Positions 20,971 through 32,726 are shown, numbered from the stretch's first letter. The stretch: DNA of 64,000 nt from Portulaca oleracea (GCA_029582165.1 CM055877.1:40644749-40708748), one strand, 5' to 3'. Notes: generated from the sequence alone by a model not told the origin. Program-made: numbers and translations.

Positions 20971-23015
20971 TTCTGCTTATACTTCCAACGGTGCTCCAGA
21001 TAGTCAAGCTTTTGATTTATTAATTTCAGGTTTTACCGGTTCATTAAAGAATTGGTGGGATAATTACTTAACACACAATGAACGTCTAAGTCTCAAGAAT
21101 CATAGAGATCCAATATACACTTTAGTCCATACAATTGTTGTTAATCTATTAGGTACTCCAAAAAATTTATTAGGTTTTCAGGAAATTCAATTAATTAATT
21201 TAAGATGTCCAACTCTAGAGGATTACAATTGGTATAGAGATATATATATTATATATTCATTAAAAAGGGATGACTGTCGTCAGCCTTATTGGAAAGAGAA
21301 ATTTATTTCTGGTTTACCAGCCTTATTTTCTCAAAGAATATTCAATAAATTAAAAGAAGTAACTAGTAAAGATCCAATTCCATATGATCAGATTACATTT
21401 GGTCAGTTACTAGGATTCATTAAGAAAGAAAGTCTTTCCTTGTGCAATGAATTAAAATTACAAGCAAGATATTCAACAGATAAATTTGCTAAGCGAAAAA
21501 AATTAGGTTATTTTTTTTTTTTGTGTAGCTTTATGTCTCCCAAAATTAGAAGCTCCTTCTGTAAAGAAGAGAAGGAAGAATCAAGTTAATAAAAAAAAAA
21601 ATATAATCGTCCTAATTACAAGAAAACAACTCCTCCTAAGAAAGATATTACAAAAAAGAAAGTCACTAATAAAGTTACTTGTTATAAATGTTGAAAACAA
21701 GGTCATTATGCAAAGAATTGCAAAGTCAAAAAAAGAATTAAGTGAAATATGTGTGGATAATCCAGAGATTCAAGAAAAGATTATTTCTTTATTTGAGCTT
21801 AAAGATACTCCTATTCAATCTGAGAATTCCTCTTCTGAGTCAGAAGATAAAGGTATTTATGAATTAGAAAGTGATTCAAATGAGTATTCAACAGGTAATG
21901 AGTCTTCCAGAATATGTTTTAATTGTATTAATGTTATTACTGCTAGTAAAAATGAAAAAGAATTTTTATTAGATTTGATTGAACAAATTCAAGACCCTGA
22001 TTTACGAAAAGAATATTTAGAAAAACTCAAAAGTATTTTGATTAAAGAAGATTTGATCAAAGCTCCTCCTCCTAGTTTCAATATCAATAAAATATTTGAA
22101 AAGTATGAAATTCCAAATATTTTACAAGTTGTGAACGTTCAAGATTTAAAAATGGAAGTCAATAATTTGAAAGAACAAATTAAAGAATTACAACATACTT
22201 TATGTTCTTTACAAACTAAAGATCTTGAATTAGATACAAGATCTGCATTATTAGAAAATAAGCCAAGTTTTTCAAGTTCTAATTTTGAAGATATTCCAAG
22301 TACTTCAAATGATCAACAATTTATTTCTACTATTAATCAAATTAATTTTAAAAAGTTGTATATTCATATTACTCTTAAAATTAATGATAGTTTTGAATTA
22401 AATACTATTGCTTTGTTAGATAGTGGTGCAGATCAAAACTGGATTAAAGAAGGATTAATTCCATCTCAGTTTTATGAGAAAACTAAAGAACGTCTTCATA
22501 GTGCTAATGGCATGACACTACAGATTAAATATAAATTACCAAATGCTTATGTTTGTAATCAAGGTTATTGTTTCAAGAATTCATTTATTCTCGTAAGAGA
22601 TATAGGTCAAGAAGTTATTCTTGGTACTCCTTTTATTACTCAAATTTATCCTTTCAAAGTAGATCAATTTGGTGTTCACACTAAGATAATGGGAAAATCA
22701 ATTTCTTTCAAATTTCTTTCTCCCATGATTTCAAATGATTTATCATTGCTTAAAAAGTATTCCATATTTCCTTAGATTCTTATTCCGTTAAATAAAGAAA
22801 TCGACGAAATTCATTCAACTTTAATTCAATTAGCACCTTTGCCAAAACGTAAGTTCGGGCAACCTATGCTTCCTAATGAGTTAGTATATCGTCATTTAAA
22901 AGATAAGATTCTTAAACTTGTTACACAAAGGGATTATCATCAACATAGTCTACGACAATATCAGGAAAGTGTCAAATGTATAAAAACTCAATTAAGAGAT
23001 TTCTATATCATATAG
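20971..23015 (+). pseudogene. E3 CP core, knuckle, protease and type-B tail
   Basis: CP resumes at SAYTSNGAPDSQAF, then LKNWWDNYL and QPYWKEKFISGLPALF. A homopolymer T run near 21512 shifts the frame. The knuckle has TGA for Gly (near 21693). An open frame from 21708 covers the acidic segment, the coiled-coil NNLKEQIKELQ, the protease site DSGADQN (22419-22439) and VILGTPFITQIYPF, ending at TAG 22773-22775. The tail continues in frame after an internal deletion (NKEIDEIHSTLIQLAPLPKR) to TAG 23013-23015. Confidence 0.7.
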
Positions 23016-23126
23016 TACCCACGTCGGAGCGAAATCATTTCAAAATATTTTTCAAAATAATTTTTCGAAACAGTTTTGCATTAAGATTATTTTTGACTGA
23101 ATTTTTCTCTATTTTCCGTTCTCAAT

Positions 23127-24059
23127 ATGAGTCAAGATGGAAAGAAAGAAAGAACTATTCAAACTCCACAACATTATGCAATGAAGCCTACTACTCAATT
23201 GCATTCTCAATATTCAATACGTGTTACCAATACCTTTCAAGCTCTTCCTAGTCAAGAATTTCCACCACTATCCTATGCCCAAGCCTCCTCAAAAACTCAA
23301 GTAATATCAAAACCACCCTCCAATACCAATTCCACATACTTTACAAAACCAACCAAAGACCATGTCCTTTATACAAGATTTTGACAACCTCAATTTGTTC
23401 CCCAACTCAATGAATTTGTCAAAAACACATTCATGCCTGATTGTTATTTTTTCCATGACAATCCTCAAAAAACCAGACTGTTTTATGAATTCATACTTGT
23501 TGATTCAAAATCAGTCGAAATTCAACACGTTCCAGATTGTACCAACCCTAACCATATAGCCTATTCAAAACTTATGATCCTTAAAATACTAACGGGAAAA
23601 GATTTTCCCACTCGATATTCAATTAAACCTTTTTCCGTATCATTCAATCCATCAGGCTACAATTATGTTGATTATGAAAATGCCTGGTACTACACATTCC
23701 TTTACCGTCCATTCAATCATTCATGGTTTATCAATTTTGACACAAGGACAGAAACTCAATTTCCCATATGGTTCTACGAATGGTGGATCGCAATGGGAAG
23801 CACTCAAGATATATGGCCAGACGAAGTCAAGCGTGCTTACAGCACATACTCAATAAACTTACTTACCAGTCCAGATCTCAAAGAAATTTCATTCCACAAA
23901 AAATATGGTTTTCCGTGGATATTTTGTTGGTCTTTCCTAATCACTCAACATTACAAGCCACTAGCATCATTATCTTTAGTTCGCGAATACAAAATAAAAT
24001 GGTGGGACAAGTTTAATGTCCAATCTGCTTTGGGTGTTAAACAAGCTCCGCCAGCTTAA
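23127..24059 (+). pseudogene. E3 ORF2, unknown protein
   Basis: Type-B specific protein, about 310 codons here. The ATG at 23127 gives MSQDGKKERTIQTPQHYAMK. One TGA (23382-23384) replaces an Arg codon; otherwise the frame is continuous. The central part is rich in aromatic residues: RLFYEFI, KDFPTRYSIKPFSVSFNPSG, FDTRTETQFPIWFYEWW, PDEVKRAYSTYSINLLTSPD, KYGFPWIFCWSF. It stops at 24059, before the coiled-coil end seen in other copies. I recognise no enzyme motif. The upstream acceptor AG is mutated to CG in this copy. Confidence 0.65.
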
Positions 24060-24099
24060 GTCATTCCAGCAACTCCACAGTAACAAGACGTAAAATAAA

Positions 24100-24989
24100 C
24101 AAAAAAAAAGTTTTATTACTAATGTTTTCTTTGCAGGTACCATTGCAAGACTTAGTGAAATTCACAATTTCACTACAAAAATCCCCCAGGAGGGCAGTAT
24201 AGAGTTCAAGTTCAATTATGATTCAAGCACATGCCAACAATGGAGTCATTTCCAACTCACTAATGCAAGCCACATCCCTCACCAATATCAAAATGGCTAT
24301 CAATCAAGATTCCACTAATGTCGGCACAATGATTTCGGTTACTATTTCAAATAGCTGATTCATCAGTTACTGTTCGAGATTCGCCAGATCAAAATTATTA
24401 CTCAATACTGTTCAAGTGTTACGTGGTTAAAGTCTAGAGTCGACAATAATTCAAGTTTGTCGGAGATATTTTCAAGTTCAAGATTCCATTCCAATCAAGG
24501 CATATCTACCATCCAAGTGTTCGAAGATACTTCAACATTGTATTCTATAAATATGTATTCAATTGTTTAGTTTGAGGCATCACAAAATTAGATCACAAAA
24601 TTAGAGCACAAATTAGCATCCCAAGATCACTTGTACGCAATCTCAAGCATCCTCTCTCACACTCATCACCCACTACCCTCTCAAGTGTATTCCCAATCCG
24701 TTTCTACTCCATATCTTTCCATACTCTCCATCCTTTTCAAGAGAGCAATTGTAATTCAATTTCAATTCTCTTGTACGTTTGATTTTCATTCAATCAAAGT
24801 AAGTTTTTGATTCATTCTTTGTACGTGTTTCATTTCAATTACTTGTATTTAAATTTCATTAAAGCTTTATTACACTAAAATCTTTGATTACAATTATTTT
24901 TAGATATTTAAAAATCGATTTGTCGCTCCGCTCCCCTCGCCCCAAGACCATACCAAGTCCTCTCCCGCTGCATCCCCTAGCTCTTATCC
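24100..24989 (+). promoter_or_regulatory. E3 downstream promoter and leader, cut before primer site
   Basis: Acceptor-like CTAATG...TTTGCAGGTA near 24116-24140, hairpin, TATA box 24546-24553, leader with donor GTAAGT near 24799, and the GC-rich segment to GCTCTTATCCCG. It then jumps at 24990 back to promoter-upstream sequence. Confidence 0.65.
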
Positions 24990-25100
24990 CGAAGTATAGC
25001 ATTCAATTGTTCAATTATGATTCATGCCCATGCCAACATTCAATGGAGTCATTTCCAACTCAATAATGCAAGCCACATCCCTCACCACTATGTAAATGGC
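24990..25100 (+). other. Promoter-upstream EPRV fragment
   Basis: About 110 bp of the EPRV region between the CCCGGGAGGG motif and the TATA box (AAGTATAG...ATGTAAATGGCT), cut at 25100 by CACTA sequence. Confidence 0.6.
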
Positions 25101-26607
25101 TTCAGTGTCCATGCCTTTGTATATTTCAGTCATACATGACTGCAACCCTTCATTTTGATTCAGGAGACAACTTGAGGAATGTTAAGAGAGACCTTGATGA
25201 GGGTCTTTCAGACTCATGTTGTGAGGGATTTTGTTGAAAAACTTGTTTATAGTTGAGTTTTGCTGCTATCCATATGACTGGGATGGCTGGCTTTTGATGA
25301 TCTTGTTACTACTGCTCTGCTTGCCTTTCATTTAAGTTGTTGGTAAGGCTGAAGGTGTATATCTAATTTTCACGGGAGAGTTTAAATTTGCACTTTGACC
25401 CATCAAAACTGCATGCATTGTGAAAACATTGTCTTTTGTTTGATTAGATTCTGTTGGAAGTTCTTGGGTCTACAATTTAGTTTCTTTTTCACCTGTGCCA
25501 TTGTTTCAAACTAATTTTTTTTCATGTGTGTGTTTGTGTGATGATCCAGAATGCAGTAACTGGAGAGCATACATGCATGGTGTTGAAGCTATTGCATAAT
25601 AATGATGTTGAAGTTGATACATCTGATGAATTGGGATTCTTTGCGCCATTTTATCAAGGTCAGTTTGTTCTTTCCCTAACAGGTATTGTTTGTATCAGTT
25701 TTGTATGAATTCTTTGCTTAGTTCATTGCTATTTCATTGATAGATTTTAAGCAACGATTTCGAAGACTGCTTGGCAGCAGCTTTTGTTCCATGGAGTACA
25801 AGCTTGCGTTGAGGTTGGTAACATACTGACTACTAGGAGCTTTGGTTCGAACTTGTTAACCAAGGGTCTGATTCTTTGCTGTTTTCTCTTTGTAGTGTCT
25901 TGGATCCTAGAATCAACTTTACGGACTATGAGCCAGCAGATTCGAGCTTGGATGGGCCTTTAAAATCTATGAAAGAGTATATTCAAACATATTTATGGAC
26001 ATATTCTGATTATTTGTTTTTGTAAAGTGTAATGTCATGTCATACATATGTTTTGACTTCATTATGTTACAATTCAAGATTATTTTATAGTTGACTCATT
26101 TTGTAAATATCAATATGTACATGAAATAAATTTTATAAATTTAATGCAAGCTTGAAGTAATTTTTTTAATGTCAAATATATATATATATAATTTCTTACA
26201 TTAAAAATACAAATTAACATTAAATAATAAAATAATTATTAAAAAATGTCATCATTAATAAATTGTCGTCAAAAATTAATTGGGTTTTGAAAGGTTATTA
26301 TTTATTAATAGTTCACCACACTTGTATGTGTAAGTAAATTTAGGCTTATAGTTTTAAAGAGGTAAGCTTCCCCATACATATATGTGCAGGCAACTACCCA
26401 CACTTGCAAGTGCAGTGAATCAATGTATTCCCTTTACATATATGTGTGGCTAGTGTAAGTGCTTACCCCACATAGTAAGTGTGGCTAAATTTTCCCCACA
26501 GTCTCCAACAGCTCACTTAGCTAAGTGTGGGGAGTAGTCTCAGCTGCATTTCTATGTGTGGCTAACAACCATTTTAAGTGTGGCTGAACAGATCTTTTCT
26601 TGTAGTG
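25101..26607. mobile_element. CACTA (En/Spm) transposon remnant with captured host exons
   Basis: The right terminus at 26595-26607 is the complement of CACTACAAGAAAA, the standard plant CACTA end. Subterminal copies of AAGTGTGGCTA and TATGTGTGGCTA in both orientations lie from about 26300 to 26600. No transposase sequence is present. The left terminus is missing: 25101 shows no CACTA motif and abuts EPRV sequence. The interior to 26025 looks like a host gene fragment with introns. Position 26608 is EPRV leader sequence. Confidence 0.75.
25550..26025 (+). pseudogene. Captured host gene fragment, three phased exons
   Basis: Three exons fit together in phase with canonical borders: 25550-25658 (acceptor CCAG, donor GTCAGT), 25744-25813 (acceptor GATAG, donor GTTGGT) and 25896-26025 (acceptor TTTGTAG, stop TAA 26023-26025). 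The introns are 85 and 82 bp, ordinary plant sizes. The exons encode TGEHTCMVLKLLHNNDVEVD, GFFAPFYQ, QRFRRLLGSSFCSMEYKLAL and VLDPRINFTDYEPADSSLDG. I do not recognise the family. Keeping introns shows capture at DNA level. More exon-like sequence may lie at about 25130-25240 but is broken by stops. Confidence 0.6.
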
Positions 26608-26804
26608 TTGTAATTCAATTCTCTTGTACGTTTAATTTTTGATTCAATCAAAGTAAGTTTTCATTCATTCTTTGTACGTGTTTCATTACATTTAGTTGTA
26701 TTTAAATTTCATTAAAGCTTTGTTACATTAAAATCTTTCATTACTGAAAATCGATTTTTCGCTCCGCTCCCCTCGCCCCAGGCCATACCAAGTCCTCTCC
26801 CGCT
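26608..26804 (+). other. EPRV leader fragment
   Basis: Starts mid-leader (TTGTAATTCAATTCTC), includes the donor GTAAGT near 26651 and the GC-rich segment to CTCTCCCGCTG, then jumps at 26805 to promoter-upstream sequence of E4. It ends about 35 nt before where a primer site would be. Confidence 0.6.
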
Positions 26805-27152
26805 GTTCAATTGTTCAATTATGATTCAAGCACATGGCAACATTCAATGGAGTCATTTCCAACTCACTAATGCAAGCCACATCCCTCACCACTATGTAAA
26901 TGGCTATCAATCAAGATTTCACTCATGTCGGCAAATAATTTAGGTTACTATTCCAAGAAGCTAATTCATCAGATATTGTTTAAGATTCGTTAGTCCAGAA
27001 TTATTGCTCAAATACTGTTCAAGTGCTACGTGGTTCAAGTCTACAGTCAACAATAATTCAAATTTGTCGGAGATATTATCAAGATCAAGATTCCATTCCA
27101 ATCAAGGGTATTCTACCGTCCAAGTGTCCGAATATAATTCAACATTGTATTC

Positions 27153-27612
27153 TATAAATATGTATTCAATTGCTTAGTTTTTAGCATCACAAAATTAGAG
27201 CACTAATTAGCATCCCAAGATCACTTGTACGCACTCTCAAGCATCCTCTCTCACACTCATCACCCACTACTCCCTCAAGTGTATTCCCAATCCTTTCCCA
27301 CTCCATATCTTTCCATACTCCCCATCCTTCTCCAAGAGAGCAATTGTAATTCAATTTCAATTGTCTTGTACGTTATTTCAAATTCAGTCAAAGTAAGTTT
27401 TTTATTCATTCATCTTTGTACGTGTTTCATTTCAATTGTTTGCATTACTTTTTCATTAAATCTTTATTACATTAAAATCTTTCATTGCAATTATTTTTAC
27501 ATTTGAAAATCGATTTGTCGCTCCGCTCTCCTCGCCCCAGGCCATACCAAGTCCTCTCCTGTTGCGTCCCCTAGCTCTTATCCCGGTCTTGCCCCCGATT
27601 GGTATCAGAGCC
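27153..27612 (+). promoter_or_regulatory. E4 promoter, leader and primer site
   Basis: TATA box 27153-27160; donor GTAAGT at 27393-27398; primer site TGGTATCAGAGCC at 27600-27612. The upstream frame opening at a GTG at 27747 is only leader read-through. Confidence 0.7.
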
Positions 27613-27785
27613 AAGTTCGCATATTTAGTTACTGTGTTACGCTCATAGCTAGCGTTGGTCAGCTGTTGGTCGGCCCTAGTGAGTCCGTTGGTCAGCCGTG
27701 TGTTAGGTGGTCCCGGAAGGGGTGGTCCCAGTGGTCCCGATAGTGTGTGCATGACTCATTAGCTAAGTGTTCAAACGTAACTCAG

Positions 27786-30700
27786 ATGGCCTCTTGGATC
27801 AGAGATCGTCCAAGTCTAGGTAGTAGCAAGAGTTCTAGTGTGGTCAATAGCAGGAAACTTAGCTGTCAAGTTGATTTTTCAAATTGGTCTATTCCAAAAC
27901 AAAAAATAGAAACAATTTATCACATTGGTAAATTTGATTTCAATACTGCTTTTTTAATTAAAGATCATGAAGAAACATTTAGTTTGGATGAAGAATTTCA
28001 AACTATTAAATTACTTTCAAACATTTCTATTAAAAAATATAAAGAAAAGTGTAGATATATTCATTTTTGTATGATTTAAATAGCTCTTAAACCTTTAACA
28101 AGATTAGGATTAGATTGTCCTGTATTCATGGCCCTTAGAGACAATAGATTAATTCGTTACAAAGACTCATTATTAGCTATGATTCAAACTAATATTTGTA
28201 ATGGTCCTATTTATTTCAATTGTTGTCCAAATAATTCTATTGATTTGAATGACCCTTGGATTTTAGATACATTAATTTTAGATGTTCATTTGCAAAATGA
28301 TTCAAAAGTGCAATTTAGAGAACTTTCAAGAAATTTTGCTATTACGTACAGAGTATATTTCAAGTTACTTTCTTCTCAACTCAATCTAAAATATTTATTA
28401 AAGCCTTCTTTGGACGAAACAATTTTATTAAAGATAGAGTCTGAAAATATTTCTTCTTTTACTCCAAAATTATTAAAGTGGAATGAGATAACTATTCCTC
28501 ACAAATTTATTATTCAAATTATTAATCCTCCTAGAAAGATTTCTCAAAAGAATATACAACAAATTGTAGAAGAGCCAGATGGTAGAGTATTAATAAGATT
28601 TAATTCTACTAAAGAAAGAACATCTTCTTTAAGATTTTTAGAAAAGATAGAGCTTCCTCGTTCTTCCTTGTCTATGCCTTCAACATCTACTAATTTTGAT
28701 TATTTTAAAGATATTCAGGTTGATGATTCAAAAATTTATTACAAATCTCCGATATCGGAGCCAATTGATGAAGTTAATTCGTCGAACGGTTCTCCTACAA
28801 ATTCAACCATGCAACCTCCTTCCTATTCTTCTATTAATGTTATTTCAAAGCCTTTTGAAATTAATGAAGAAAATTTATGTGGAAACTTTAATTCAATAGA
28901 AAATAAAGTTAAGAAAGATTGGTTTTTATCTTACTTTGATAAAAATGCTCAAGCTTTTATAAGACAAGAATGGTATTCATTAATGTAAAGAATTGAATGC
29001 AATATTCCTTTCTTTACTTGGTGGACAATGTTCGCCAAAGAAAATAATTTTCCAGATCCTCGTGGTATTCCAAGCATAAACACTAATCATGATTTCAATA
29101 AAAAATGGACATTAATAAATGGTCAAGTAATTTCTTCCTTTGTTCCTCCTTTACAAGAAATTATTGTTCCTACTAGTTTCATATTACTGCATCTCCATTC
29201 AAGATAGGTAGAAATGATCAAGAAAATAGTCAAGTAGTTTTAGATGACATTAAAAAGGTTTATCATCAAAATAATTATACTAATAAAGTTTTACATTCAT
29301 TTTCTCAACAAGTTAATATGGTATGTACTCAAACAGAAGCTATTTCCAAAAAAGAAGGTATAGATTTGTTATCCAAGAAGTTAGAAAAATTAGATTTAAA
29401 TAAGGATTCAAAAAATTTAGGATATTTAGATGATGTTTAATCTCCTCTTATTAAGATTAATAAAAATAAAAATTTAGAAATTCCAGATAGTCCATTAATT
29501 AAAAAGATAGGTGAAAAGTTAAAACAAGTTGCTAGTTCAAGTAATACTGTTAATGTTTTAGATGAAAGTATTTCTCAAATAGATGATGATCAAGTGGCTA
29601 ATGATATCCATAAAATATTTTCGAAAGATAAGACAATTCCTTATTATTCAAGGAATACTCCTCCAGATCTTCAACTAGAGTCTGTTAAAGCAATGATTAC
29701 AGAAGCTTTTGATGGTACTTCAAAATATGAATGGAATTTGGATGGAAAATCTGAGCATGAAATATTAATTACACTCAATAGAATGATGATATCATATTCT
29801 GCTTATACTTCAAAAGGTGCTCCAGATAGTCAAGCTTTTGATTTATTAATTTCAGGTTTTACCAGTTCATTAAAGAATTGGTGGGATAATTCCTTATCAG
29901 ACAATGAACGTTTAAGTCTCAAGAATCATAGAGATCCAATATACACTTTAGTCCATACAATTGTTGTTAATCTATTAGGTACTCCAAAAGATTTATTAGG
30001 TGCTCAGGAAATTCAATTAAGTAATTTAATATGTCCAACTCTAGAGGATTACAATTGGTATAGAGATACATATATTACATATTTATTAAAAAGGGATGAC
30101 TGTCGTCAGCCTTATTGGAAAGAAAAATTTATTTCTGGTTTACCAACCTTATTCTCTCAAAGAATATTCAATAAATTAAAAGAAGTAACTGGTAAAGATC
30201 CTATTCCATATGATCAGATTACATTTGGTCAATTATTAGCATTCATTAAGAAAGAAGGTATTTCTTTGTGCAATGAATTAAAATTACAAGCAAGATATTC
30301 AACGGATAAATTTGCTAAGCGAAAAGAATTAGGTTTTTTTTTGAAGCTTTCTGTCTTCCAAAATTAGAAGCTCCTTCTGTAAAGAAGAGAAGGAAAAATC
30401 AAGTTAATAAAAATTATTACAACAAATATTTGGTAGGGTAAATGTAATTTACTCAAAAAGAAACAATATAATCATCCTTATTACAAGAAAACAACTCCTC
30501 CTAAGAAAGATATTACAAAAAAGAAAGTCAATAATAAAGTTACTTGTTATAAATGTGGAAAACATGGTCATTATGCAAAGAATTGCAAAGTCATGAAAGA
30601 ATTAAGTGAAATATGTGCGGATAATCCATAGATTGAAGAAAAGATTATTTCTTTATTTGAGCTTAAAGATACTCCTATTCAATCTGAGAATTCATCTTCT

Positions 30701-31760
30701 TCTAAGTCAGAAGATAATGGTATTTATGAATTAGAAAGTGATTCAAGTGAGTATTCAACAGGTAATGAGTCTTCAAGAATATGTTTTAATTGTATTAATG
30801 TTATTACAGCTAGTAAAATGAAAAAGAATTTTTATTAGATTTGATTGAACAAATTCAAGATCCCGAGTTACGAAAAGAATATTTAGAAAAACTCAAAAGT
30901 ATTTTGATTAAAAAAGATTTGATGAAAGCTCCTCCTCCTAATTTCAATTACAATAAAATATTTGAAAAGTATGAAACTCCAAATATTTTACAAGTTGTGA
31001 ACGTTCAAGATTTAAAAATGAAATTATTTCAAACGAAAATAAGATTTTTAGGACATGACAGTCATCAAGGAACTATACGGCCGATTACTTGAGCTATAGA
31101 ATTCGCAGATAAATTTCCAGATGAAATAAAACATAAAACTCAATTGCAAAGATTTTTAGGATGTTTAAATTATGTATCTGATTTCTTTCCAAATTTAAGA
31201 CAGCTTTGTCAGCCCCTTTATAGGCGATTACGTAAAAACCCACTCCATGGTCAGAAGAGCATACTCAAGTCATCCGTCTTCTCAAACATAGAGTCAAGTC
31301 TTTACCATGTCTAGGTATTCCACATCCAAATGCATTCATGATTGTCGAAACCGATGCATCCGAATTAGGATATGGTGGTATATTAAAGCAAACCATGAAT
31401 AACTCCTCCACAGACCAAATTATCCGTTACCATTCAGGCATTTGGAATGGGGTACAGAAAAATTATTCAACTGTTAAAAAAGAAGTTTTGTCAATAGTTC
31501 TATGTGTTTCAAAATTTCAAGATAATTTATTTAACAAAAAATTTCTTCTTCGCATTGATTGCAAATCAGTGAAAGAAATTCTTGAAAAAGATGTTCAAAA
31601 TCTTGTTTCTAATCAAATCTTTGCTCGATGGAAAGCAATTTTATCATGTATTAACTTTGACATCGAATTCATCAAAGGAGAAAATAATTCTTTCCCGGAT
31701 TTTCTAACAAGAGAATTCCTTCCAGGATCTTTTAGCTCTCAAAAACACATTCATGCCTGA
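27786..31760 (+). pseudogene. E4 ORF1: MP, CP, RT thumb, RNase H
   Basis: MASWIRDRPSL opens at 27786. MP is open to a TAA at 28077-28079 and again from 28128. CP has a stop at 28986-28988, a deletion near 29177 and a TAA near 29438, then an open stretch 29594-30367 with DGTSKYEW, LKNWWDNSL and QPYWKEKFISGLPTLF. The knuckle CYKCGKHGHYAKNC at 30545-30586 is intact. The linker joins the RT thumb at about 31018. The RH block 31338-31735 is open and carries ETDASELGYGG, KEVLSIVLCVSKFQ, RIDCKSVKEIL and FIKGENNSFPDFL. Protease and RT core are missing. Confidence 0.72.
30409..30454. mobile_element. MITE remnant at the shared CP insertion site
   Basis: Forty-odd bases (ATTATTACAACAAAT...GGGTAAATGTAATTTACTC) match the right end of the MITE at 36958-37335 and are followed by the same target sequence AAAAAGAAAC. 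The rest of the element is deleted. E1, E2 and E3 lack it. Confidence 0.7.
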
Positions 31761-32630
31761 TTGTTATTTTTTCCATTACAATCCCCTAAAAACTAGACTA
31801 TTTTATGAATTCATACTTGTTAATTCAAAATCAGTCGAAATTCAACACGTTCCAGATCTTACCAACCCTAACCATATAGCCTATTCAAAACTTAGGATCC
31901 TTAAAGTACTAACGGGAAAAGATTTTCCCACTCGATATTCAGTTAAACCTTTTTCTGTATCATTCAACCCATCAGGCTACAACTATGTTGATTATGAAAA
32001 TGTCTGGTACTACACATTACTTTACCGTCCATTCAATCATCCATGGTTTATCAGTTTTGACACAAGGACAAAAAGTCAATTTCCCATATGGTTCTACGAA
32101 TGGTGGATCACAATGGGAAGCACTCGAGATATATGGCCAGACGAAGTCAAGCGTGCTTGCAGCACATACTCAATAAACTTACTTACCAGTCCGGATCTCA
32201 AAGAAATTTCATTCCACAAAAAATATGGTTTTCCGTGGATTTTTTGTTGGTCATTCCTGATTGATTACTCAACATTACAAGCCGCCAACATCATTTTCCT
32301 TGGTCAGAAAATATAAAATCAAATGGTGGGACAAGTTTAATGTCCAAACTGCTTTGGGTGTTAAACTAGCTCCTCCAGCTCAAGTTATTCGAGCAATTCC
32401 ACAGAAACAAGACAAAAATCAAAAGGAAAAGAAAAAGAAAAAGAAAAAGTTCAAGTTGATGAGATTCAATTACTCAAGTAGGAAATCAAATTATTGAAGA
32501 AGCAGCAACAACAATTATTCCTACTTTCAAGTGCAAATTCATCAGAATCTTCAACATCAGTCTATTCAAATTATGATCCATTTGATGGACCTTGTGCTCA
32601 AGACCCATATGAGATTTAAAACCTCATATG
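31753..32630 (+). pseudogene. E4 ORF2 lacking its N-terminus
   Basis: Type-B ORF2 from MPDCYFF on, joined to the RH end at a short shared CTCAAAA(A)CACAT. FYEFILVNSKSVEIQHV, PTRYSVKPFSVSFNPSG, PIWFYEWWITMGS and KKYGFPWIFCWSF are present. A small insertion near 32260 shifts the frame before the end. The coiled-coil region (32450-32620) has another one-base change and an in-frame stop. Confidence 0.65.
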
Positions 32631-32726
32631 TGGATATTCAATAAAAAAAAATTTATTACTAACGTTTTCTTTGCAGGTACATTTCAAGACTTAGTGAAAT
32701 TCACAATTTCACTCCAAAAATCCCAC

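Larger units (their letters stand above)
18351..24989 (+). mobile_element. EPRV copy E3 (type B)
   Basis: Promoter (TATA 18713-18720), leader, primer site, MP, CP, protease, type-B tail, ORF2, then a second promoter and leader that stops 14 nt before the expected primer site. No RT or RH. It is the copy in which the type-B order can be followed most directly without a large foreign insertion. Confidence 0.78.
26805..32726 (+). mobile_element. EPRV copy E4 (type A / type B recombinant)
   Basis: Promoter, leader, primer site, MP, CP with an intact CCHC knuckle, the same CP-linker-to-RT-thumb deletion as E2, RH, then a direct join at the RH end into type-B ORF2 and the shared 3' segment. It therefore mixes both genome types. 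A remnant of the Mutator-like MITE of E5 and E6 lies at the same CP site. The 3' end is cut at 32726, losing its promoter. Confidence 0.75.

Noticed and set aside
27747..27785. N-terminal extension of the MP starting upstream of MASWIRD
   Set aside because: The frame opens at GTG within the leader; the ATG at 27786 is conserved in all copies that keep the region.
32261..32497. ORF2 C-terminus read as MRFNYSSRKSNY in the +1 frame
   Set aside because: In copies without indels the frame continuous with ORF2 gives the coiled-coil ending; the other frame opens only because of one-base changes.
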